Shown here in pieces: positions 1 through 5,522 of a stretch of 6,101 nt of DNA. The number at the start of each line of letters is the position of its first letter. Within the stretch, counting starts at the first letter, position 1. The stretch covers positions 5,886 through 11,986 of the forward strand of contig DKOD01000102.1 in NCBI GenBank assembly GCA_002469865.1. Direction: 5' to 3'. Made by a program: the position numbers and the translations under genes. This DNA is from Alphaproteobacteria bacterium UBA7371. Its GTDB lineage: Bacteria; Pseudomonadota; Alphaproteobacteria; UBA8317. The notes under the pieces were generated by a model. It was not told where the DNA came from and made no database searches. It saw only the letters and a program-made list of their open reading frames with translations.

Positions 1-845
1 GCTTCTAAATTGGTCGCCATGCTTGTGGGCGAGACGGGGATACCCCCATCGGCAACATTGATGCCCATGGAAGAAATGTCAGAAAGATCACTTTTAAGCC
101 CATAAAAGGCGAGCAAGTGACTTGCTTTGAGTTCATGCTCAACCTGTTGATCATTGCGCACCACCACATGGGTTAATTCGCGATCACCCTTAAGACCTGC
201 CAATTGCCCTGGGACATGCAACGATATTTGACCATCGGCGGCCAATGATTTCATGCGTGCCACCATGGCAGGGCTTGCCCGGAACTTGTCCCGGCGATGA
301 ACCACATGGACATGGGCGGCAATGGATGACAATTCCACGGCCCAATCCACCGCGGAATCACCGCCACCTGCCACCACCACATGGCGATGTGCAAATTCCG
401 CCGGATCGACAACCGAATAGCGCACAAAATCAGGTTCAAATTTTTCAATATCATGCAGCGGGGGCCGATTGGGGCCGAATGCCCCTGCGCCAGCAGCAAT
501 AATAACCGCACCAGCATCAAGCTTTGACCCATCGGTCAACGTGGCATGCCACCGACCATCCAACCGGTCCAGTTGCTGCACCCGCACCAGAAAATCCATG
601 GGGGGCTGATAAGGCTTCATCTGCGCAAGCAAACGGTCAACCAATTCCTTGCCAGACACCTCGGGAAAGGCTGGCACATCATAGATAGGTTTCATGGGAT
701 AAAGGGCCGTACATTGGCCGCCAGGTGCGTCTAGTGCGTCAACCAAATGGCTGCGAAGACCTAGCTGCCCACAAGCAAAAACAGCAAAAAGCCCCACGGG
801 CCCAGCCCCAACCACCAAAACATCCGTCTGAGAAATCTTTTTCAT
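1..845 (-). CDS. Ferredoxin/flavodoxin-NADP+ reductase, thioredoxin-reductase-like type 2 (3' end outside window)
   Basis: This flavoenzyme should move electrons between NADPH and ferredoxin or flavodoxin in the cytoplasm. Translating from the ATG at 845 gives 281 uninterrupted residues up to the window edge; the family usually has about 330-350, so roughly the last 50-60 are missing. The FAD-binding GAGPVG is at residues 13-18. The block PGGQCTALYP (41-50), followed by IYDVPAFP, is characteristic of this family. The NADP-binding GGGDSA is at 160-165 and HRRDKFRA at 183-190. The CxxC redox pair that thioredoxin reductase carries before the GGGDSA motif is absent, which argues against thioredoxin reductase. 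No start codon lies in frame just upstream, and no good ribosome binding site precedes the ATG. The gene is divergent from purU. Family assignment is firm; the electron partner is not known. Confidence 0.93.
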   Translation of the reverse strand, partial: MKKISQTDVLVVGAGPVGLFAVFACGQLGLRSHLVDALDAPGGQCTALYPMKPIYDVPAFPEVSGKELVDRLLAQMKPYQPPMDFLVRVQQLDRLDGRWHATLTDGSKLDAGAVIIAAGAGAFGPNRPPLHDIEKFEPDFVRYSVVDPAEFAHRHVVVAGGGDSAVDWAVELSSIAAHVHVVHRRDKFRASPAMVARMKSLAADGQISLHVPGQLAGLKGDRELTHVVVRNDQQVEHELKASHLLAFYGLKSDLSDISSMGINVADGGIPVSPTSMATNLE

Positions 846-949
846 GGACTGGATGTTAGGGCGAATAGCTTGCTTCGTCCAATCATGTTGGAAAGAAACA
901 TGAACTTTATGTTACAGCCCGGAATTTGGTGAATAAGACAAGGTCCATG
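846..949. promoter_or_regulatory. Divergent intergenic region between the reductase gene and purU
   Basis: These 104 bases must hold the promoters of both divergent genes. I see no strong sigma-70 match on either strand. A weak plus-strand candidate is TTGGAA (888-893) with a poor TATGTT-like -10 near 909-914. Two short inverted repeats stand out: TCCAA-5-TTGGA at 878-892 and AACAT-7-ATGTT at 897-913. Either could be an operator or chance. No small ORF or RNA gene is visible. Confidence 0.4.
940..943 (+). promoter_or_regulatory. Weak ribosome binding site of purU
   Basis: AAGG is the only purine-rich Shine-Dalgarno-like stretch ahead of the ATG cluster. It is 3 bases from ATG 947, 6 from ATG 950 and 12 from ATG 956, which favours 950. 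The match is short, so the exact start remains uncertain by a few residues. Confidence 0.45.
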
Positions 950-1807
950 ATGTCCATGAACAAAGAATTTGTGCTGACAATTTCCTGCGAAGATCAAGTT
1001 GGCATTGTGGCTGGCCTGACCAACGAGCTTGCGGGCCAGAATTGGAACATCGTGGACAGCGCTCAATATTGGGACAAAGTCACCAACCGCTTTTTTATGC
1101 GCATCGCCTTCTCCACAGATCATAAGACCACCCGCGATGACGTCGAGAGATGTTTGAACCCTGTCTTCACAAGGTTTGTCATGAAAACCCGTGTGCTGGA
1201 CCGTGCAGAAAAGCAGCGGCTTTTGATTATGGTGTCAAAATTTGACCATGCCATGCGTCATTTGGTTTATCAGATTCAAGTGGGGTTTTTGCCTGCAAAG
1301 GTTGCTGCAATCGTGTCCAATCATGAAGACACCAGGCAATTTGCCGAGGATTTGAATATCCCCTTTTACTTGATTCCGGTGGCAAAAGATCAAAAATTGG
1401 AAGCCGAAGAACAGTTACTAAATGTGGTCCGCGATGAGCGGGCTGACTTGGTGGTGCTAGCCCGCTACATGCAAATCCTATCGGACCAATTATCAAACCG
1501 CTTATTCGGCAAGGTGATCAACATCCATCATGCATTTTTGCCAAGTTTTAAAGGTGCCAAGCCATATCATCAGGCCCATGCGAGGGGGGTTAAACTTATT
1601 GGCGCCACGGCTCATTATGTAACACCAGACCTGGATGAGGGACCCATTATCGAACAAGAAACCATCCGGGTGAAGCATTCCCACACCGCCGAAGACCTTT
1701 TGGCCCATGGCCGGGATATCGAAGCGCGGGTTTTGAGCAGGGCCGTCAAACTCCATGTGGAAGGCCGTGTCTTGCTTAACGGCCAAACCACGGTGGTGCT
1801 GGATTAA
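950..1807 (+). CDS. purU: Formyltetrahydrofolate deformylase PurU
   Basis: PurU hydrolyses 10-formyl-tetrahydrofolate to formate and tetrahydrofolate, balancing the one-carbon pool and supplying formate for PurT-type purine synthesis. From the ATG at 950 the protein has 285 residues, close to the family length (about 280-290). An N-terminal ACT regulatory domain covers roughly residues 4-85 (FVLTISCEDQVGIVAGL). The formyltransferase-fold catalytic domain runs from about 90 to the end. The catalytic triad is visible: Asn191 and His193 in NIHHAFLPSFKGAKPYHQA, and Asp229 in LDEGPII. Possible starts are TTG 926, GTG 929 and ATG 947, 950 and 956. I prefer 950 because AAGG at 940-943 is spaced 6 bases from it. 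The TAA stop touches the stop of convergent proV. All key residues are present, and the identification is very secure. Confidence 0.97.
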   Translation: MSMNKEFVLTISCEDQVGIVAGLTNELAGQNWNIVDSAQYWDKVTNRFFMRIAFSTDHKTTRDDVERCLNPVFTRFVMKTRVLDRAEKQRLLIMVSKFDHAMRHLVYQIQVGFLPAKVAAIVSNHEDTRQFAEDLNIPFYLIPVAKDQKLEAEEQLLNVVRDERADLVVLARYMQILSDQLSNRLFGKVINIHHAFLPSFKGAKPYHQAHARGVKLIGATAHYVTPDLDEGPIIEQETIRVKHSHTAEDLLAHGRDIEARVLSRAVKLHVEGRVLLNGQTTVVLD

Positions 1808-2869
1808 TCAAGCGACCTGTTGGTCGTTGGCGTCGCGGATTTCCTGCAGGGTCGGCCGCTTCATGCCACGGATCAAGTCCTCGATGGTTAATTTGCCGAC
1901 TTTTTCCTTGCGCTTATTCACAATCACAGCATGGTCTGTTGAATGCTCCGCAAAGATCTGCAGGGCCTGCTCTAGGGTGGTGGAACCATGCATTTCTGGG
2001 CCATCAGCCTCTGGGTCAATGGGCTCCATGATCGCTCGAACCCGCAGCACACGGGCACGGTTAATATCCTTCATGAAATCAGCGACATATTCATCGGCAG
2101 GCTGCATCAAAATATTTTGTGGGTCGTCATTCTGAATGATCATGCCATCTTTCAAAATAGCGATGGTATCGCCAATGCGAAGCGCCTCATCCAAGTCATG
2201 GGTGATGAAAACAATCGTCTTCTGGATCTCTTCTTGGAGGTCCAGGAGAATATCCTGCATTTCCGTCCTGATGAGTGGATCAAGGGCAGAAAAGGCCTCG
2301 TCCATCAACAAAATTTCCGCATCGGTGGTCAGTGCACGGGCAAGGCCCACCCGTTGCTGCATGCCACCAGATAATTTGGCTGGGTAGTAATCCTCATAAC
2401 CAGCCAATCCGACGCGTTCGATCCATCGTTCAGAGCGTTCCTTAATTTCTTTTTTGCCAACATTTTGGATTTGCAGCCCATAACCAACATTATCAATCAC
2501 GCTGCGGTGGGGAAGTAGGGCAAAACGCTGGAACACCATGGATATCTTATGGCGACGAAGCTCCCTCAAGGATTTTTGGTCCATGGCCAGGACGTTGTCA
2601 CCATCAATGATCATCTCACCTGCTGTTGGCTCAATCAAACGGTTGATGTGGCGAATAAGGGTGGACTTTCCCGAACCAGAAAGCCCCATCACGACCTGAA
2701 GCTCATTGCGCTTCATGTCCAAATTGATGTTGTTCAAACCAAGGACATGGCCATTTTTTTCCAAAAGCTCATCCTTGCCCACACCGGCAGCAACTGCTTC
2801 CATGGCCTTTTTTGGGTTTGGACCAAATATTTTGTAAAGGTTTCGAATAGAGATCATGGTGTCTGACAT
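1808..2869 (-). CDS. proV: Betaine/choline-type ABC transporter ATP-binding protein (ProV/OpuAA family)
   Basis: This is the ATPase that drives uptake of a quaternary-ammonium osmolyte or nutrient at the inner membrane, working with the adjacent permease and binding protein. All nucleotide-binding motifs are intact in its 353 residues: Walker A GLSGSGKST (62-70), Q-loop Gln114 in MVFQRFALLPH, signature LSGGMQQ (166-172), Walker B ILLMDE (186-191), D-loop SALD (194-197) and switch His224 in ITHDLDEA. The N-terminal YKIFGPNPKKA is typical of the glycine-betaine subfamily. The tail (about 273-340) looks like a single CBS unit, whereas ProV/OpuAA of about 400 residues carry a tandem pair; the shorter form resembles ChoV-like proteins. 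The ATG overlaps the proW stop by one base (TAATG). An AGGAG 11 bases upstream, inside proW, suggests translational coupling. The exact substrate cannot be read from this subunit. Confidence 0.96.
   Translation of the reverse strand: MSDTMISIRNLYKIFGPNPKKAMEAVAAGVGKDELLEKNGHVLGLNNINLDMKRNELQVVMGLSGSGKSTLIRHINRLIEPTAGEMIIDGDNVLAMDQKSLRELRRHKISMVFQRFALLPHRSVIDNVGYGLQIQNVGKKEIKERSERWIERVGLAGYEDYYPAKLSGGMQQRVGLARALTTDAEILLMDEAFSALDPLIRTEMQDILLDLQEEIQKTIVFITHDLDEALRIGDTIAILKDGMIIQNDDPQNILMQPADEYVADFMKDINRARVLRVRAIMEPIDPEADGPEMHGSTTLEQALQIFAEHSTDHAVIVNKRKEKVGKLTIEDLIRGMKRPTLQEIRDANDQQVA
1811..1828 (+). other. Hairpin 3 bases after the purU stop, inside the last codons of proV
   Basis: AGCGACC (1811-1817) can pair with GGTCGTT (1822-1828) around a TGTT loop. 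That gives seven pairs including one G-U; the inner five (CGACC/GGTCG) are perfect. For the purU transcript this is a 3' hairpin immediately after the stop. For the proV transcript it lies within the last sense codons (encoding N-D-Q-Q-V-A). No U-tract follows on either strand, so it is not a classical intrinsic terminator. It may mark or protect transcript ends, or it may be coincidental. Confidence 0.45.
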
Positions 2870-3753
2870 TAGTGGGATTGCTCCTGATGTTTTTGCAGGC
2901 GCTTACCAAAGCGCTGGGTAACCCGGTCAAAGATGATCGCCAGCGCCACGATGGCGAGGCCATTCATCAAACCAAGCGCCAAATACTGATTGGATATCGC
3001 TTGAAGAACGGGAATTCCAAGACCCTTCACACCAATCATGGAGGCAATCACCACCATGGACAACGCCATCATGATGGTCTGGTTCACACCAGCAAAAATA
3101 TTAGGCAACGCCAGGGGAATCTGGACATCCATCAGGCGCTGGTAGGTGGAAGATCCAAAGGCGTCGGCAGCCTCCAACACCTCTCGGTCAACCAAACGGA
3201 TTCCCAAATTGGTCAGGCGAATAATGGGTGGCACGGCATAGATGCATACGGCAATCATGCCTGGCACCTTACCAATACCCAGCAACATCACCACAGGAAT
3301 AAGATACACAAAGCTCGGGATTGTTTGCATCACATCCAACACAGGCGTGATCATGCCCTGGGCGCGGTCAGAACGTGCCATCAGAATGCCAATGGGTATC
3401 CCAATGGCGATGCATATGAGTGTTGCCACGGAAATAATAGCCAGTGTGGACATGGTGTTTTCCCACATGCCCAGATAGCCAATCACCAAAAATGATAGGA
3501 TGGCACCCACGGTGATGGCCATGCTTCGTCCACCTGCCCAAGTGAGCCCAGCAATGACCAATATAACGATAGGCCAAGGGGTGGCCAAAAGAAGTTGCTC
3601 AAAAGCGATCAAAAATTGCAGGAGTGGATCAAAGAAGTTCTCAAGCGCCTCGCCATATTCACGCGAAAAATCTCTGAAGCCGTTATCAATAAACCGACGA
3701 AGCGCGCTGTTGTCGCGGCGGCTAAGTGCGGGAAATTCCGAAAAAAAGTCCAT
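2869..3753 (-). CDS. proW: Betaine/choline-type ABC transporter permease (ProW/OpuAB family)
   Basis: This inner-membrane subunit forms the translocation path of the importer. The 294-residue protein has a cytosolic or amphipathic N-terminal stretch (about 1-55), then hydrophobic segments at roughly 60-75, 78-95, 101-125, 143-160, 164-178, 222-245 and 262-277. The EAA coupling loop that contacts the ATPase is clear: EAADAFGSS (194-202) continuing to QIPLALPNIFAG (211-222). SFVYLIPVVMLLGIGKVPG and SMIGVKGLG are hallmark stretches of this permease family. The length lies between ChoW-like and E. coli ProW (about 354), with a shorter N-terminal extension than ProW. The ATG has AGGG 5 bases upstream. 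It is the middle gene of the proX-proW-proV unit, 82 bases after proX, and shares one base with proV. Confidence 0.96.
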   Translation of the reverse strand: MDFFSEFPALSRRDNSALRRFIDNGFRDFSREYGEALENFFDPLLQFLIAFEQLLLATPWPIVILVIAGLTWAGGRSMAITVGAILSFLVIGYLGMWENTMSTLAIISVATLICIAIGIPIGILMARSDRAQGMITPVLDVMQTIPSFVYLIPVVMLLGIGKVPGMIAVCIYAVPPIIRLTNLGIRLVDREVLEAADAFGSSTYQRLMDVQIPLALPNIFAGVNQTIMMALSMVVIASMIGVKGLGIPVLQAISNQYLALGLMNGLAIVALAIIFDRVTQRFGKRLQKHQEQSH

Positions 3754-3787
3754 GGTTACCCTAAGCTGTTCGTAAAGGAATAAGTGA

Positions 3788-3811
3788 GGGCCCCAGAAAG
3801 CTCCGGGGCCC
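3788..3811 (-). other. GC-only intercistronic hairpin between proX and proW
   Basis: GGGCCCC (3788-3794) pairs perfectly with GGGGCCC (3805-3811): seven G-C pairs around a 10-base loop, whose ends can add two pairs past one mismatch. It lies 24 bases after the proX stop and 34 bases before the proW start. No U-run follows on the minus strand, so full termination is unlikely. In binding-protein importer operons such hairpins often protect the 3' end of the binding-protein message, letting it accumulate above the membrane subunits. A smaller 4-bp hairpin (TGCT/AGCA, 3816-3828) sits beside it. Confidence 0.65.
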
Positions 3812-3835
3812 CAACTGCTGGTTTAGCAAGCCGAA

Positions 3836-4852
3836 TCAAAGATTGGCTTTGACTTTCTTGGCCACGTCGGCAGGGACCCATTTGGTCCACACATCTTCTT
3901 TGGTGGCAAGAAATTCAATTGCTGCATCTTCGCCAGTGGCCTGGTTATCAACCATGAAAACGAGCATTTCATTCATGACTTTACCAGGATAGACGCGGTT
4001 GGCGATAAATTCTGCAGCCACGCTACCACTTTTCTTGAAATCTGCCGTGATCACGCTGTTTACTTCAGACTCGTTCCAAGACGTTGCTTTGGGGTTGGCA
4101 CAATCCTGCTCAGGCAATGCAATGCAGTTGTTCCAGTTATCATTACCAGCAAATGACGCCTCAAAAGGAATCATTTTTAAGCCATACTTCCCGATGACCG
4201 CCGTGGGCGACCAATAATAACCAAACCAATTTTCGCCACGATCCACAGCCTTGCTGATGGAACCGTCGAGACCGGCGGAAGAACCTGGGTCCACAAGCAC
4301 CCAACCTTTTTTCTCCATCTCAAAAGCGCGATATAGGTTCGCATTTGCAAGCTGACATGCCCAGCCAGATGGGCAGGTCATGAATGCACCTTTGGATTTG
4401 TTTTCGCTATATGGGAAGAGGTCAGGGCGCTCCAAAATCTTCTCAACGGTGTTCAGTTCGGGGTTATCTTCCAAAAACTTGGAAGGAACCCACCAACCCT
4501 CACCAAGACCGGTGATTGGCCCTGCATTTGCTGAGACGAGACGACCCTCGCCAATGGCTTTTTGCAACGGCTCTTTGAAAGCGTTGACCCAAAGCTCAGG
4601 GGCCACATCTGGCGCACCTTTTTCGTTCATGGAGGTAAAGGTTGGCATGGTGTCGCCAGGAATAAGTTCAGCGTTACAACCATAACCTTCTTGAAGGATG
4701 ATCTTATCAACATTGGCCATCAAAGATGCTGATGCCCAATTCATTTCGGCGATGGTTACATCACCGCATTCCGCTTTCGCAATGTCAGCCATGGAAAGGC
4801 TCACGGTTACGGCTGCCGCGCACATAAAGGCGGTTCCGGTTACCCGTTTCAT
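3836..4852 (-). CDS. proX: Periplasmic substrate-binding protein of betaine/choline-type ABC importer (ProX/OpuAC family)
   Basis: This periplasmic protein captures the ligand and delivers it to the ProW-ProV complex. The ATG at 4852 is chosen over the in-frame GTG at 4861 because AAGGAG (4861-4866) sits 8 bases before the ATG and overlaps the GTG. That gives 338 residues. A Sec signal peptide spans 1-27 (MKR, a hydrophobic core, cleavage after AKA). The mature part matches the OpuAC fold. Aromatic residues that could form the cation-pi cage for a quaternary ammonium are W39 (EMNWAS), W88 (PELWVNA), W120/W121 (GEGWWVPS) and W214 in GYYWSPT; cage assignment is inferred from the family. Six cysteines remain in the mature chain (29, 59, 160, 166, 243, 251), spaced as plausible disulfide pairs. 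There is no lipobox. It is the first gene of the importer operon. The ligand could be glycine betaine, proline betaine, choline or a relative. Confidence 0.94.
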   Translation of the reverse strand: MKRVTGTAFMCAAAVTVSLSMADIAKAECGDVTIAEMNWASASLMANVDKIILQEGYGCNAELIPGDTMPTFTSMNEKGAPDVAPELWVNAFKEPLQKAIGEGRLVSANAGPITGLGEGWWVPSKFLEDNPELNTVEKILERPDLFPYSENKSKGAFMTCPSGWACQLANANLYRAFEMEKKGWVLVDPGSSAGLDGSISKAVDRGENWFGYYWSPTAVIGKYGLKMIPFEASFAGNDNWNNCIALPEQDCANPKATSWNESEVNSVITADFKKSGSVAAEFIANRVYPGKVMNEMLVFMVDNQATGEDAAIEFLATKEDVWTKWVPADVAKKVKANL

Positions 4853-4860
4853 TTGACGCA

Positions 4861-4866
4861 CTCCTT
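4861..4866 (-). promoter_or_regulatory. Ribosome binding site that fixes the proX start
   Basis: On the minus strand this reads AAGGAG, a near-ideal Shine-Dalgarno sequence, 8 bases before the ATG at 4852. The upstream in-frame GTG at 4861 begins on its last G, so it cannot be served by this site. It is the strongest ribosome binding site in the window, consistent with a highly made binding protein. Confidence 0.85.
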
Positions 4867-4928
4867 ATTTCTCACACAATTATTTTCAAAGGGGCGGTCT
4901 GCCAGCGAAAAGAATTAGACGCTGAAGA

Positions 4929-4948
4929 CTCAAATCTTGAGGACCTCA
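4929..4948. repeat. Two overlapping inverted repeats in the proX leader
   Basis: CTCAA-3-TTGAG (4929-4941) is followed, with a four-base overlap, by TGAGG-1-CCTCA (4938-4948). The shared middle arm could pair with either outer arm, so two mutually exclusive small RNA stems are possible in the leader. Alternatively this may be a DNA-binding site. The arms are only 5 bases long, so significance is uncertain. Confidence 0.3.
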
Positions 4949-4998
4949 CCATTCAGTGAAAGAAGGCCCAAACCCCAACAACACCCACGCAAGCAGGC

Positions 4999-5009
4999 AC
5001 ACTAAGTGT
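4999..5009. repeat. Palindrome ACACTAAGTGT, candidate operator
   Basis: This is an 11-base perfect inverted repeat about a single central base. It overlaps the best -10 candidate ahead of proX. A dimeric repressor site at this place would block transcription of the importer. The repeat is short and could occur by chance. Confidence 0.3.
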
Positions 5010-5069
5010 AACCAAAGGCCTTTTCAAAAAGCAAATTTAAAAATAACCATTTGTTTTTGAACTATTTTT

Positions 5070-5522
5070 TTAGTTAGCAAGGCGGCCGTGGGCGGTAAAA
5101 ACCGGATTATTGTCAATATGCCGCAACCTCAGTTGGGTGCCGGATGGGAATTTCCATATGGCTGACACAACCGAAGCCAATAGCCCCGCGGCACGATCCA
5201 GATCCACAGGCGATGTCCAAAGATCCAACATCTCTGCCTCAATAAGTTTCTTGGCCAGGCTTGCTTCGACCACCATCGGCTGGAAGCCTAGATTGTCATT
5301 TCCTGAGGTTAAAAAAACCATACACCATGGATGAGCACTGGCCCCTTCAAGGTCATGACAGGCAGAGAGATCGACCTCTTCTGAGCCCATCATGGCCAAA
5401 ATCCCCTGGTCAACCAGATCATGGCCTTTGCCTTTCCCAGTGACCTCGATGCCCACAAGGTTCTGGGAAAGTGTCCCAAGATCCCTGCTGAATATCATTT
5501 CCTTATCACTATCAGGCAGCAA
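5070..5522 (-). CDS. Conserved-looking hypothetical protein, 150 residues, coupled to the glutamate-synthase-like gene
   Basis: I do not recognise this protein. The frame is open for 150 residues from a TTG at 5522, which has GGAGA (5531-5535) 8 bases upstream. An in-frame ATG at 5498 (residue 9) has a purine-rich stretch only one base away and is less likely. The start lies inside the preceding gene, overlapping its end by 11 bases, so translational coupling is likely. The sequence is soluble and mixed alpha/beta in character, with no signal peptide, membrane segment or obvious metal or nucleotide motif. Two cysteines (55, 67) flank a His- and acid-containing stretch (HDLEGASAHPWC). The middle LTSGNDNLGFQPMVVEASLAKK-like region and the C-terminal KFPSGTQLRLRHIDNNPVF look like structured core. 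Tight coupling suggests a job linked to the glutamate-synthase-like protein, possibly as a small partner subunit; that is inference. Confidence 0.75.
   Translation of the reverse strand: MLPDSDKEMIFSRDLGTLSQNLVGIEVTGKGKGHDLVDQGILAMMGSEEVDLSACHDLEGASAHPWCMVFLTSGNDNLGFQPMVVEASLAKKLIEAEMLDLWTSPVDLDRAAGLLASVVSAIWKFPSGTQLRLRHIDNNPVFTAHGRLAN

Larger units (their letters stand above)
4853..5069 (-). promoter_or_regulatory. Non-coding leader/promoter region of the proX-proW-proV operon
   Basis: These 217 bases separate the 150-residue gene from proX and hold no convincing ORF. A weak promoter can be proposed on the minus strand: TTGCTT (5029-5034), an 18-base spacer, then TACACT (5005-5010); this would leave a leader of about 145 bases. 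The -10 overlaps the perfect odd palindrome ACACTAAGTGT (4999-5009). Two further inverted repeats adjoin each other: CTCAAATCTTGAG (4929-4941) and TGAGGACCTCA (4938-4948). The stretch at 5010-5075 is AT-rich, unlike the flanking genes, which fits a promoter. Regulation by osmolarity or by a repressor is possible but not shown. Confidence 0.45.

Noticed and set aside
1..845. Thioredoxin reductase as the identity of the left-hand flavoprotein
   Set aside because: The redox-active CxxC is missing, and the GGQCTALYP...IYDVPAFP block is that of ferredoxin-NADP reductases of the TrxR-like type.
926..949. TTG 926 or GTG 929 as the purU start
   Set aside because: They add residues before the ACT domain without a ribosome binding site; ATG 950 has AAGG at suitable spacing and gives the usual family length.
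1988..3783. Several plus-strand open frames of 60-207 codons across the importer genes
   Set aside because: They lie antisense to proV and proW, whose motifs are intact; they are low-complexity shadow translations rich in His, Asn and Gln or Ser, Arg and Met, with no family resemblance.
4762..4852. Lipoprotein signal for the binding protein
   Set aside because: The cysteine in the hydrophobic core (residue 11) and the one after AKAE (residue 29) lack a lipobox; a standard Sec signal ending in AKA fits better.
4853..4861. GTG start for proX at 4861, adding three residues
   Set aside because: The GTG overlaps the AAGGAG ribosome binding site; the ATG at 4852 has this site at the right distance and begins a normal signal peptide.
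5036..5072. AT-rich stem (AAAAATA/TATTTTT) with a T-run as a terminator after the 150-residue gene
   Set aside because: The pairing is A-T only with a long loop, and the T-run lies on the plus strand, where no gene needs terminating. It is not a convincing intrinsic terminator.
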